24,913 nucleotides of DNA, from positions 1 to 24,913 of the forward strand of contig JAZLKZ010000047.1 of NCBI GenBank assembly GCA_045597845.1, given 5' to 3'. The notes under the pieces are model-generated. The model saw only the letters and a program-made list of their open reading frames with translations. It made no database searches and was not told the DNA's origin. This stretch comes from Colimorpha sp045597845. GTDB taxonomy: Bacteria; Bacteroidota; Bacteroidia; Bacteroidales; P3. The position numbers and the translations under genes are program-made. This document shows positions 1 to 7,467 of the stretch, piece by piece; the first letter of the stretch is position 1; the number at the start of each line of letters is the position of its first letter.

Positions 1-689
1 GAGGGTTTCATTTTGGCGTTGGGGTTGAGGCCTTTGGTGACGGCGTTGTTGATGATGATTTGTTTGCGTTCGTTTAATAAATCAATCATCTTTTGCTGTT
101 GGGCAATGGCTTCGTCTATTTTGGCTGTGGCTGTGTCAAGACAGGATGCTATGGCTTGCTGCTCGGGGAGTGGGGGAAGAATACAAGGCATATTTTCGAA
201 AACATTCTGATACAAGTGTGCGATGGTGGCACCTGTTTGTGTATATACGTTGAATTCTTTCAATACCTTTGAACAAAGCATCCAATAAAGGTAACCCTGA
301 ACAAAATTTTGTTTTTTTTGTTTGATAACAAATATCCCACTATTCAAACATGCAGGTTTATCCAAATTGGTGACTTTCGAAACTTTACCTATTGTTCCGT
401 CTTTTGTTATCAACAAATCACCATTATTAAGTTGAATGTATGGATCTTCATCATATCTCTCTTGGTTGATTTGATAACATTTAGACCAATCAATTTCAGC
501 ACCATCGAAATCCTGACCGGTGACAAGATAAGCATAACTTGAGTCTTGAAACTCTTCTGAACGGAGTCCATTCCACCCAATTCTGCCCTTTAACGAACAA
601 CAATATTTCAAGGTGCGTATTTCCCAATGGCTCGGAATCTCTCCCAGCCATTGAATGCCGCTGTCTTTGTATGAGTCGTATCTTTGCAT
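1..689 (-). CDS. hsdS: Type I restriction-modification specificity subunit HsdS (partial, 3' end outside window)
   Basis: HsdS is the DNA-recognition subunit of a type I restriction-modification enzyme. It holds two target recognition domains (TRDs) joined by conserved helices and docks HsdM and HsdR. I translated the open frame from the ATG at 689 to the left edge: 229 codons without a stop. The start carries the common HsdS opening (YKDSGIQWLGEIPSHWE). A first TRD of about 140 residues follows, with the usual GD-LITKDGTIGKV and NSGIFVIK segments. Next come PPLPEQQAIASCLD and the helix KIDEAIAQQQKMIDLLNERKQIIINNAVTKGL, the central conserved region. The frame leaves the window just where the second TRD would begin. 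It lies 5 bp after the PDDEXK nuclease gene and shares its first 68 bp with the remnant at 1853-2068. The family call is secure; the target sequence cannot be read. Confidence 0.93.
   Translation of the reverse strand, partial: MQRYDSYKDSGIQWLGEIPSHWEIRTLKYCCSLKGRIGWNGLRSEEFQDSSYAYLVTGQDFDGAEIDWSKCYQINQERYDEDPYIQLNNGDLLITKDGTIGKVSKVTNLDKPACLNSGIFVIKQKKQNFVQGYLYWMLCSKVLKEFNVYTQTGATIAHLYQNVFENMPCILPPLPEQQAIASCLDTATAKIDEAIAQQQKMIDLLNERKQIIINNAVTKGLNPNAKMKP
622..689 (-). repeat. 68-bp direct repeat, copy A (start of hsdS)
   Basis: These 68 bp match 2001-2068 with a single mismatch (g against a in 'gaatgccg'/'gaataccg'). They cover the ATG and first 22 codons of hsdS. Similarity ends abruptly at both edges. 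The two copies are in the same orientation, 1379 bp apart, and flank the PDDEXK nuclease gene. Confidence 0.95.
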
Positions 690-694
690 AACCT

Positions 695-1843
695 TTATTC
701 TTCTTTACGAAATTCGTCAATCCACTCACGTAGTTTCTGTTGAAGCAACACCTTGTCGGGAAGACAAAGGGCGTACTGCTGAGCATAGATGTTGGCATCT
801 TGCGGAAGTGTAAGCTCCACAAGAGCATCGTTCTTGCGTTCACATAGAAGAATACCTATGGTAGGCTTCTCAAAATCTTCTTTTACAAAACGGTCATAGT
901 AGTTGACGTACATCTGCATCTGCCCGAGGTCTTGGTGTGTGAGGTCGTCCATTTTCAAATCCACGAGCACATAGCATTGTAGCAGACGGTTATATAGCAC
1001 AAGATCAACGTAGAAGTATCGTTCCTCAAAGGTGAAACGCTTTTGTCGAGCCTCAAAAAGGAAACCTTTGCCCATTTCGAGCAAGAAATCCTGCAATTTG
1101 CTTATTATCGCTCCCTCTAGGTCACTCTCACTATATGCAGCATCGGCTTTCAGTCCGATAAACTCCAGCACTAACGGGTCTTTTATTATATCAGCCGGTT
1201 TCTCCACCACTTGCCCCTCAGTAGCCAGTCGCATCACCTCATCTTTGTTGCGACTCAGTGCCAACCGTTCAAAGAGTCCGCTACCAATCTGACGTTGCAG
1301 TTGGCGAGTACTCCAGTTCTGTTTGCGAGCTTCTATCTCATAAAAGTTGCGAGCGTTGGAGTCTTCAACATTACACAATACTTGATAGTGAGACCATGAA
1401 AGCACAAATATAGAGTCCGGCATGTGTGAATTCTTAAAATCCAAGACACTGTTTGGTATTTTTGCGTTCTCAATTTCCAAGACACTGTCTGGTTTTTTGT
1501 GAACATTATTATTTTCAATGAAATAATACTGAGAATAAGTAAAAAAGAACTTTCTCATTTGTCGAAGATTCTCCACCGACCAACCTTTGCCTAATCGTTC
1601 GGTGAGTCGTTCTGACACTCGTTTCAATATTCCCTTGCCATACTCCGCACGAACCTTGCCGCCTTGTTCGTCCTCAACAATATAACGACCAATCTCAAAG
1701 TATGTATATACTTGAGCCGTATTTACCGTTGTGGTAACATGACTGCGCGCTTGTGCTATCAGACGAACTATCTTTTCCGACAACAACTCGGCTCGTGTAT
1801 TTATCTCTGTAGGAATCATCTGGCTATTTATTTTCTTCTCCAT
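695..1843 (-). CDS. DUF1016/YhcG-family PDDEXK nuclease domain protein
   Basis: This 382-residue protein has the two-part layout of the DUF1016 (YhcG) family. An N-terminal helical domain (about 20-105) contains YTYFEIGRYIVEDEQ and YGKGILKRVSERLTERLGKGWS. A C-terminal PDDEXK-type nuclease domain (about 225-382) follows. Likely active-site residues are the acidic stretch near 239-243 (ESDLE), D280 in FYVDLVLYN and D295-x-K297 in VLVDLKM, followed by LTHQDLGQMQMYVNYYDR. Such genes are often found inside or beside type I restriction loci, but their role there is not firmly established; DNA cleavage is inferred from the fold. The gene starts 9 bp after the truncated hsdS copy and ends 5 bp before the second hsdS, so it is very probably co-transcribed with them. 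Oddity: residues 118-144 of the linker between the domains carry a 12-residue repeat (PDSVLEIENAKI, PNSVLDFKNSHM, PDSI). No Shine-Dalgarno is visible. Confidence 0.9.
   Translation of the reverse strand: MEKKINSQMIPTEINTRAELLSEKIVRLIAQARSHVTTTVNTAQVYTYFEIGRYIVEDEQGGKVRAEYGKGILKRVSERLTERLGKGWSVENLRQMRKFFFTYSQYYFIENNNVHKKPDSVLEIENAKIPNSVLDFKNSHMPDSIFVLSWSHYQVLCNVEDSNARNFYEIEARKQNWSTRQLQRQIGSGLFERLALSRNKDEVMRLATEGQVVEKPADIIKDPLVLEFIGLKADAAYSESDLEGAIISKLQDFLLEMGKGFLFEARQKRFTFEERYFYVDLVLYNRLLQCYVLVDLKMDDLTHQDLGQMQMYVNYYDRFVKEDFEKPTIGILLCERKNDALVELTLPQDANIYAQQYALCLPDKVLLQQKLREWIDEFRKEE
1443..1514 (-). repeat. 36-bp in-frame tandem repeat inside the PDDEXK nuclease gene
   Basis: A 36-bp unit beginning 'aagacactgt' at 1443 recurs at 1479, with a degenerate third copy at about 1407-1442. 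It encodes a 12-residue period in the linker (prolines P118, P130 and P142). Being a multiple of three, copy-number change would lengthen or shorten the linker without breaking the frame. Confidence 0.75.
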
Positions 1844-1852
1844 ACACTTATA

Positions 1853-2068
1853 TCAATTCAAAGAGTGACTTAATATTGATTCATCAGAAGTTGCCATAAC
1901 TTGTGGCAGAATTGTATTTTCGTGAGAATAGGGTAAATAAAAGTCTTTCATGTGGCAAGTATAGTAACATTTGGTAATTCTGTTCTTTATAGGAGGCACC
2001 TCCCAATGGCTCGGAATCTCTCCCAGCCATTGAATACCGCTGTCTTTGTATGAGTCGTATCTTTGCAT
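1853..2068 (-). pseudogene. Truncated hsdS: N-terminal remnant of a second specificity gene
   Basis: This is a 71-codon frame. Its first 22 codons are those of the downstream hsdS (MQRYDSYKDSGIQWLGEIP and on). It then diverges into a different start of a recognition domain (HWEVPPIKNRITKCYYTCH) and stops at TGA 1853-1855, well before any conserved central region. A working HsdS is about 400 residues, so this cannot be a normal specificity subunit. It sits between the Fic gene and the nuclease gene, 9 bp upstream of the latter. It may be a decayed first hsdS, a leftover from recombination or nuclease insertion, or a silent cassette. It could still be translated as a short peptide, or serve as a translated leader for the nuclease gene. 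Confidence 0.75.
2001..2068 (-). repeat. 68-bp direct repeat, copy B (start of truncated hsdS)
   Basis: Second copy of the repeat at 622-689, identical at 67 of 68 positions, read directly from the sequence. It holds the ATG and first 22 codons of the hsdS remnant. Recombination between the copies would remove 1379 bp, including the nuclease gene, and restore an in-frame hsdS. Confidence 0.95.
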
Positions 2069-2119
2069 GGTGTTGTCTCAAGGGTTATTGGTTTGTGGAA
2101 TGGTTTGCCAGCGAACTTT

Positions 2120-2160
2120 CACCGAAGGATCGCCGAAGGATCACCGAAGGATCGCCGAAA
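2120..2160. repeat. 11-bp tandem repeat (about 3.7 copies)
   Basis: Units caccgaaggat / cgccgaaggat / caccgaaggat / cgccgaaa follow each other without spacers, alternating at the second base so that a 22-bp higher-order unit shows. The array lies in the 146-bp gap between the Fic gene and the truncated hsdS. A period of 11 is not a multiple of three, so it is not coding. Apart from this array I see nothing in the gap. Confidence 0.9.
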
Positions 2161-2214
2161 CCAGGAAGAGGGCAGAAAGGGGCTGAAGGGGTGCTATAGG
2201 TATGTTTCATGGCG

Positions 2215-3099
2215 TTAGTCCTCCTGTTCGTAGTAATAAGAATAGTCGATACCTTTCATAAACATTTCGCGGCTGTTGATGTCCGACGTTAATGCCGACC
2301 TCAGCAGTGCCCTGATTTCAGTGTCGTCCACAACACTCTTGCGCATTGCTTCTAGGTACGTGTTCTTGTCTATCTTGCTCCAATCTACACATTTTTTGAG
2401 GGAACGCTTAAACATAAGGTCCAGCCATATGCGAGTGCTTCGCCCATTGCCCTCCATAAAGGGATGCGCTACGTTCATCTCCACGTATTTGCTCACAATC
2501 TCGTCGAAAGTGTTTTCTGGCATATTCTCGATATTGCCCAATATCATCGGGAAATAATGACAGTTGGCAAAAGTAAATCCGCCTTTGGAAATATTCTTTG
2601 TGCGAAGCTGTCCGGCGAAGTCGTAAAGACCGCCAAAGATATATGCATGAATCTGTTGCAAGCACTTTATGCTGCCGGGTTCCAACTTGCTGAGGAGGCC
2701 GCTTTCAAAGAGGTCGTACGCCTTTTTGCGACTCTGCCCGTCGATGGTGTTGTCGCTATACGTGAACCAGTCGAGGAACATGTTGGCACGATTGTTGGGG
2801 AAAGATTTGGCCAATAGCATCACCCCTGCGGCATCCAGTACATCTGTCAGTCGTTTCTTGCCGTCGGGTGCATATAATTTCAACTGGTTAGTGACACTAA
2901 CCAATTGGGGTTGCTCCTTTTTTAGTTTTGTTTTTAGGTACTTCCAGTAGTTGCGGGTCTTCTCGTAGTCGTCTTGTTGATTGAGTGCCCCAACGATGTC
3001 AAGTACAGAGAACCACCATTTGCTGGCATCCTCGTCCCACACGGCCCGCACTTCGCGGTCGTTATAGAATCGTATTGATATTTTTTGAGTATCATTCAT
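2215..3099 (-). CDS. BRO-N-Fic fusion protein (predicted Fic adenylyltransferase, class III-like)
   Basis: This 294-residue protein has two modules. Residues 1-113 resemble the BRO-N/phage antirepressor-type domain (VWDEDASKWWFSVLDIVGAL, then LTDVLDAAGVMLLAKSF). Residues 114-294 are a complete compact Fic domain with the catalytic motif HPFMEGNGRSTR at 212-223, where H212 is the expected general base. The Fic part closely resembles what I recall of the Neisseria NmFic protein (FESG...LQQIH-Y-FGGLYDFAGQ-R, ISKGGF-FAN, KGI-SYYYE). In that class a C-terminal helix carrying S-x-x-x-E-G/N blocks the ATP site. Here SYYYE is at 287-291, but the next residue is Q. Fic enzymes usually transfer AMP to target proteins; some bacterial ones modify DNA gyrase, but the target here is unknown. 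The gene starts 24 bp after the hsdM stop and lies inside the restriction operon. Confidence 0.88.
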   Translation of the reverse strand: MNDTQKISIRFYNDREVRAVWDEDASKWWFSVLDIVGALNQQDDYEKTRNYWKYLKTKLKKEQPQLVSVTNQLKLYAPDGKKRLTDVLDAAGVMLLAKSFPNNRANMFLDWFTYSDNTIDGQSRKKAYDLFESGLLSKLEPGSIKCLQQIHAYIFGGLYDFAGQLRTKNISKGGFTFANCHYFPMILGNIENMPENTFDEIVSKYVEMNVAHPFMEGNGRSTRIWLDLMFKRSLKKCVDWSKIDKNTYLEAMRKSVVDDTEIRALLRSALTSDINSREMFMKGIDYSYYYEQED

Positions 3100-3123
3100 A
3101 GGATAACGGCATAGGTTGTTTGA

Positions 3124-5445
3124 TTAAACTAATTGGAACAGCGACTTGATGAAGCCTTGGCTCTGCTCGTCGAGGGCGCGGATGTCGGCCTCGTTCTCCT
3201 CCAGGGTGCGGAGGGGTGCGGGCTTGTAGAAGTATTTGTTGAACGATATCTCGCAGCCTATCTTGGTGGAGGGCAGGTTGATCCATGCGTCGGCCACATA
3301 GGGGCGCACCTCGCGATGGAAATAGGCGTAGATGTCTTCCTTGACCGGTATCTTCTCGCTGTCGCGGAGGTCGCTGTCGGTCTCGTATTCCACGAAGGTC
3401 TTGCCCTGCCTGGTGTAGCCGTAGTCGGCCAGCACCTCGGTGGCGATGCCGTAGGTAGATTGCAGGGCCTCAATATCCTTGCTGCTGGGCTTGTGCTCCT
3501 TCTTGACCACTGGGGCGGCCTCGGGGTCGGTGACCGACATGGCGCGGGCAATGGCGTTGAGGGCAGTACCCTTGACATCGAGTTTCAGCGTCTTGGCTGT
3601 GGCGTTGACCTTTTCGATAAAGAGGTTGTAGTCCATAAACATCTCGGTGCCGATGGATTTCATAAGTGCTTGGGCGGCATTCTGCAGTGTGCGGCGTTCT
3701 TCCCAAGCCTTTGCGGAGATAAGCTTGGCGAGCTTCTTGTCGGTCATCTTAATTTCCTGCTCGTTGAGGTATTCCTTGATGGCGGGCACCTCGCTTTCGA
3801 GACCGGCAAAAACGCGGCTGCCATAGGTCTGGTAGAGCCAGCGGCTCATGTCGAGGTCGGAGCTGTCGAAGAGCATCTCGTCGATCAAGAGTGCGTTGAA
3901 CTGGCTGCGGAGGCGCAGGGGGCGCTCGATGGTGACATTGTAGTAGCGAAAATCGTCGCCGTCGAAGATTTTGGACACCACCTTCTGCTCGTCGGTGGCT
4001 TCCTGCTCCACGAAGTCCATATAGACCTTGAGGATGGCATCGCGGAAGCGGTCGGCGATGGTGCAGTTGCGCGAGCCCTGGTTTTTGCGCAGTTTCTCAA
4101 AGGCCTGGGAGGCATCGATGAGCTGCACCTTGCCCTTGCGGTTGGAGGCTTTCTTGTTGGTGAGCAGCCACACATAGGTGCTGATGCCGGTATTGTAGAA
4201 GATGTTGTTGGGCAGCTGGATGATGGCATCGACGAGGTCGTTCTCCACCAGATAGCGGCGGATGTTGCTCTCGCCGCTGCCGGCATCGCCGGTGAAGAGC
4301 GACGAGCCGTTGTGGATGGAGGCCACGCGGGCACCCTGGGGCTGGTATTCGAGGGGTTTCATCTTGTCCACCTCTTCGAGGATGAAGAGCAGCTGGCCGT
4401 CGGATGTACGAGGCGTGCTGTCCAATATTTCTTCTTCGCCAGCAAAGTTGGTCAGGCGCAGTTCAAAGCGACTGTCAAGCAAGGCACCATCGTGGTAGAT
4501 CTTTTCCTTGTCGGTTTTCCACGACTTGCCGTAGGGAGGATTGGTGAGCATATAGCCGAAAGACTTGTCGGCGAAGGCGTTGTCGGTGATGGTGTTGCCG
4601 AGGTGCATTCCGTTCGGGTTTACGCCTTTGATGATGAGGTCGGACTTGCAGATGGCATAGGTCTCGGGGTTGATTTCGGTGCCGGAAAGCTGGATGGCAC
4701 TGTTTTTGACTCCAATATTCAAAAGATATTCACGACCTTCCGTAAGCATTCCGCCGCTGCCGCAGGCAGGATCGTAGAGGGTGATGATTTTGGGCAGGTT
4801 GTCCTTGACGGGTTCGAAGATGAGGTGGGCGAGAAGAGAGATGGCGTCGCGTGGGGTAAAGTGCTCGCCAGCCTCCTCGTTGTTCTCTTCGTTGAAACGA
4901 CGCAGCAGTTCTTCAAAGACCGTGCCCATCCCGACATTGGTAAGCGCGTGGAGCGGCAATCCGTCGGGGTCGGTGGTATCTCGGTCGGTGAGGTTGATGC
5001 GTGGGTCGGTGATGCGCTCGATGATAGAGAGCAGGCGGTCGTTGTCGGCGAGTTTGCGGGCTTTGCTATAGTATTCAAAATTCTTGAGTACGTCACGCAC
5101 ATTCTCGCTAAAGCCATTGAGATATTCAACAAAGTTGTTGTAGAACAAATCGTTGTTATCGGTGGCTTGGGACTTGAGTCGGTTCAGCGTCCATTTGCTG
5201 GTGTTGAAGTAGGTGAGTCCCGTGATGTCGGTCAGGATGCCTTCGTCCAGACCGTCCAATCCTCCATTCTCGTTGATCTCTTGCTCCACCGCTTCCTTGG
5301 TGGGTTCGAGCAGGGCGTCAAGACGGCGCAACACGACCATGGGGAGAATGACATCACGATACTGTCCGCGAAGGAATACGTCTCTCAATACATCATCGGC
5401 AATGTTCCAGATGAGTGAGACTATTTGGCTGTGAGAACTATCCAT
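3124..5445 (-). CDS. hsdM: Type I restriction-modification DNA methyltransferase subunit HsdM
   Basis: HsdM is the adenine-N6 methyltransferase subunit that works with HsdS to mark the host recognition site. I chose the ATG at 5445 (773 residues), because MDSSHSQIVSLIWNIADDVL matches the usual HsdM start; an in-frame ATG at 5481 would add 12 unlikely residues. Visible motifs, numbered from 5445, are EHFTPRD (194-200), the SAM-binding DPACGSGGM (225-233) and the catalytic NPPY (302-305). The protein is longer than the classical HsdM of about 500-530 residues. The C-terminal extension of roughly 220 residues includes a lysine-rich helical segment and ends in a coiled segment (LRTLEENEADIRALDEQSQGFIKSLFQLV) typical of long HsdM proteins. 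It is the first gene of the locus, 24 bp upstream of the Fic gene. Its sequence is visibly more GC-rich than the nuclease and hsdS genes downstream. Confidence 0.96.
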   Translation of the reverse strand: MDSSHSQIVSLIWNIADDVLRDVFLRGQYRDVILPMVVLRRLDALLEPTKEAVEQEINENGGLDGLDEGILTDITGLTYFNTSKWTLNRLKSQATDNNDLFYNNFVEYLNGFSENVRDVLKNFEYYSKARKLADNDRLLSIIERITDPRINLTDRDTTDPDGLPLHALTNVGMGTVFEELLRRFNEENNEEAGEHFTPRDAISLLAHLIFEPVKDNLPKIITLYDPACGSGGMLTEGREYLLNIGVKNSAIQLSGTEINPETYAICKSDLIIKGVNPNGMHLGNTITDNAFADKSFGYMLTNPPYGKSWKTDKEKIYHDGALLDSRFELRLTNFAGEEEILDSTPRTSDGQLLFILEEVDKMKPLEYQPQGARVASIHNGSSLFTGDAGSGESNIRRYLVENDLVDAIIQLPNNIFYNTGISTYVWLLTNKKASNRKGKVQLIDASQAFEKLRKNQGSRNCTIADRFRDAILKVYMDFVEQEATDEQKVVSKIFDGDDFRYYNVTIERPLRLRSQFNALLIDEMLFDSSDLDMSRWLYQTYGSRVFAGLESEVPAIKEYLNEQEIKMTDKKLAKLISAKAWEERRTLQNAAQALMKSIGTEMFMDYNLFIEKVNATAKTLKLDVKGTALNAIARAMSVTDPEAAPVVKKEHKPSSKDIEALQSTYGIATEVLADYGYTRQGKTFVEYETDSDLRDSEKIPVKEDIYAYFHREVRPYVADAWINLPSTKIGCEISFNKYFYKPAPLRTLEENEADIRALDEQSQGFIKSLFQLV

Positions 5446-5579
5446 ATCTTTTGTTTGCTTTATGCTTGCTTGATGAAACAACTCAATGTATTAAATTGGA
5501 ATTTAAACTGTTAGTAACGGTTTGTTGGGCGAAATCAACAAAAGTAGTTGCTCTAAATTATGGTATTGATATAAATATG

Positions 5580-5587
5580 CAAAGTTA
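5580..5587 (-). promoter_or_regulatory. Candidate -7 box for the hsdM operon
   Basis: TAACTTTG followed by C on the minus strand fits the Bacteroidetes -7 consensus TAnnTTTG, 135 bp before the hsdM ATG. No TTTG box lies 19-20 bases upstream of it, and a second -7-like TACTTTTG at 5539-5546 also lacks one. The start site is therefore unresolved. The 308-bp gap 5446-5753 is AT-rich, holds this and the divergent glnS promoter, and shows no gene. Confidence 0.3.
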
Positions 5588-5657
5588 CTATTTTTTCTTG
5601 ATAATGAGAGACTATTTTACATTTAAAAAATTGACAAATGGGTTTTGATTTGTGGGC

Positions 5658-5688
5658 TTTGTAGAATGAAATTTTATTTGTATTTTTG
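5658..5688 (+). promoter_or_regulatory. Predicted Bacteroidetes sigma-ABfr type promoter of glnS
   Basis: TTTG at 5658-5661, exactly 19 bases, then TATTTTTG at 5681-5688 gives a full match to the Bacteroidetes -33/-7 consensus with ideal spacing. Transcription would begin around 5694-5697, leaving a leader of about 58 nt before the glnS ATG at 5754. It probably drives at least glnS and perhaps the co-directional genes after it. Confidence 0.7.
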
Positions 5689-5753
5689 TATATTTAATTA
5701 ATTGGGCGTAATACCTTTTAGAAACAATATAAAATAAATAAAAACAATCATTT

Positions 5754-7451
5754 ATGACTACCAACGAAACTCCAGACAAACAACTAAACTTTTTGGAAGA
5801 GATTATTGAACGTGACTTGAGCGAGGGCAAGCACAAAAGTATCCTTACCCGTTTCCCTCCCGAACCTAATGGTTATCTGCATATTGGACATGCAAAGTCG
5901 ATTTGTCTGAATTTCGGTCTGGCGAAGAAATATGGCGGCAAGACCAACTTGCGCTTCGACGATACGAATCCTGTTAAGGAGGACACCGAATATGTGGATG
6001 CTATCCAGAACGACATCCGTTGGCTGGGCTTTGAATGGTGCAGCATTCATTATGCTTCGGACTATTTCGACCAGCTTTATGAGTGGGCTTGTGATTTGAT
6101 CAAGAAGGGCTTGGCATACGTTGACGACCAGACTTTGGAGGAAATCCGCCAAAACCGTGGCACCGTTACGCAGCCTGGCAAGAACAGCCCCTGGCGTGAC
6201 CGCTCGGTGGAGGAAAACCTCGACTTGTTTGCCAGAATGAAGGCTGGCGAGTTTGAGGACGGCAGCAAGGTTTTGCGTGCCAAGATTGACATGGCGCACC
6301 CTAACATGCAATTCCGCGATCCTATCATGTACCGTATTCTTCACGCCGAACACCACCGCACGGGCAACAAGTGGTGCATCTACCCGATGTATGACTACGC
6401 CCACGGCGAGAGCGACTCCATCGAGAATATCACACATTCAATCTGTACTTTAGAGTTTGATATCCATCGTCCTCTGTATGATTGGTTTATCGAGCAGTTG
6501 GGCATCTTCCCGAGCCATCAGTATGAGTTCGCTCGCCTGAATATCAACTACACCGTGATGAGCAAGCGCAAACTGCTCCAGCTGGTGAAGGAAAACTACG
6601 TGAGTGGTTGGGACGACCCGAGAATGCCGACTATCTGCGGTTTCCGTCGTCGTGGTTATACTCCCGAAAGTATCCGCAGCTTCTGCGAACGCATCGGCGT
6701 TGCCAAGCGTGACAACATCATTGACTATTCCTTGCTTGAATTCTCTTTGCGTGAGCATTTGAACAAGACGGCACAACGTCGTATGGCGGTGTTGGATCCC
6801 GTTAAGGTTGTGATTGACAACTATCCCGAAGGCCAGTGCGAAACTTTGACGGCTGTGAACAATCCCGAAAACCCCGAAGACGGCACCCGTGAGGTTCCCT
6901 TTGGTCGCGAACTTTATATTGAGCGTGAGGACTTTATGGAGGATGCTCCCAAGAAATATTTCCGTATGACGATAGGTCGTGAGGTGCGTCTGCGCTATGC
7001 CTATTTCGTTACTTGTCAGAGTGTTGAAAAGGACGCTGAGGGCAACATCACCTGCATCCACTGTACCTACGATCCCGCCACTCGTGGCGGCGACGCTCCT
7101 GATGGTCGTAAGGTAAAGGGCACAATCCATTGGGTGAGTGCGCATCATGCCGTTGACGCAGAGGTCAGACTGTTTGACCGTCTTTTTGCAACCGAAGCTC
7201 CCGACGAGGTTCCCGAAGGCAAGACCTTCTTGGATAACCTGAATCCCGACTCACTCCACGTGTTGCAGGGCTGCAAGCTGGAACCAAGCTTGGCGAATAT
7301 CGAGAAGCATATCGAGAACGGCGTGGAAGCTCCAGTGCGCTATCAGTTCGAACGCATGGGCTATTTCTGCACCGATCGCGACTCCACGCCCGAACATCTT
7401 GTATTCAACCGTTCCTGCACCTTGAAGGACAGCTTCAAAATCAGTGAATAG
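5754..7451 (+). CDS. glnS: Glutaminyl-tRNA synthetase
   Basis: This cytoplasmic class I aminoacyl-tRNA synthetase charges tRNA(Gln) with glutamine. The 565-residue product matches the family length. It has the FPPEPNGYLHIGH signature (HIGH at 43-46), the LRFDDTNP segment (66-73) and the second ATP motif in the GlnRS form VMSKR (268-272). The C-terminal beta-barrel anticodon-binding part includes RMTIGREVRLRYAY and ends with RSCTLKDSFKI. GlnRS rather than GluRS is indicated by the VMSKR form and the two-barrel C-terminus. The ATG at 5754 is preceded by an A-rich stretch rather than a Shine-Dalgarno, as is usual in Bacteroidetes. It has its own promoter candidate and heads the plus-strand run. 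Confidence 0.97.
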   Translation: MTTNETPDKQLNFLEEIIERDLSEGKHKSILTRFPPEPNGYLHIGHAKSICLNFGLAKKYGGKTNLRFDDTNPVKEDTEYVDAIQNDIRWLGFEWCSIHYASDYFDQLYEWACDLIKKGLAYVDDQTLEEIRQNRGTVTQPGKNSPWRDRSVEENLDLFARMKAGEFEDGSKVLRAKIDMAHPNMQFRDPIMYRILHAEHHRTGNKWCIYPMYDYAHGESDSIENITHSICTLEFDIHRPLYDWFIEQLGIFPSHQYEFARLNINYTVMSKRKLLQLVKENYVSGWDDPRMPTICGFRRRGYTPESIRSFCERIGVAKRDNIIDYSLLEFSLREHLNKTAQRRMAVLDPVKVVIDNYPEGQCETLTAVNNPENPEDGTREVPFGRELYIEREDFMEDAPKKYFRMTIGREVRLRYAYFVTCQSVEKDAEGNITCIHCTYDPATRGGDAPDGRKVKGTIHWVSAHHAVDAEVRLFDRLFATEAPDEVPEGKTFLDNLNPDSLHVLQGCKLEPSLANIEKHIENGVEAPVRYQFERMGYFCTDRDSTPEHLVFNRSCTLKDSFKISE

Positions 7452-7467
7452 GAATCTTGACCTTTAT

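Noticed and set aside
670..689. Promoter on the plus strand at the hsdS start (TATCTTTG)
   Set aside because: The -7 match lies in coding DNA, the nearest TTTG is only 9 bases away, and no plus-strand gene follows.
3133..5418. A 761-codon open frame on the plus strand opposite hsdM
   Set aside because: It mirrors the hsdM codons, is dominated by V, G, A, E and L and shows no family motif. HsdM on the other strand has all methyltransferase motifs. Its openness follows from GC-rich codon use.
1..5753. A DNA invertase-driven hsdS shuffling system
   Set aside because: The repeated hsdS starts are direct, not inverted, and no recombinase gene is in the window. It could exist beyond the left edge but cannot be claimed.
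5612..5836. Short minus-strand frame over the glnS promoter and start
   Set aside because: AT-rich chance frame overlapping a good promoter and the GlnRS N-terminus.
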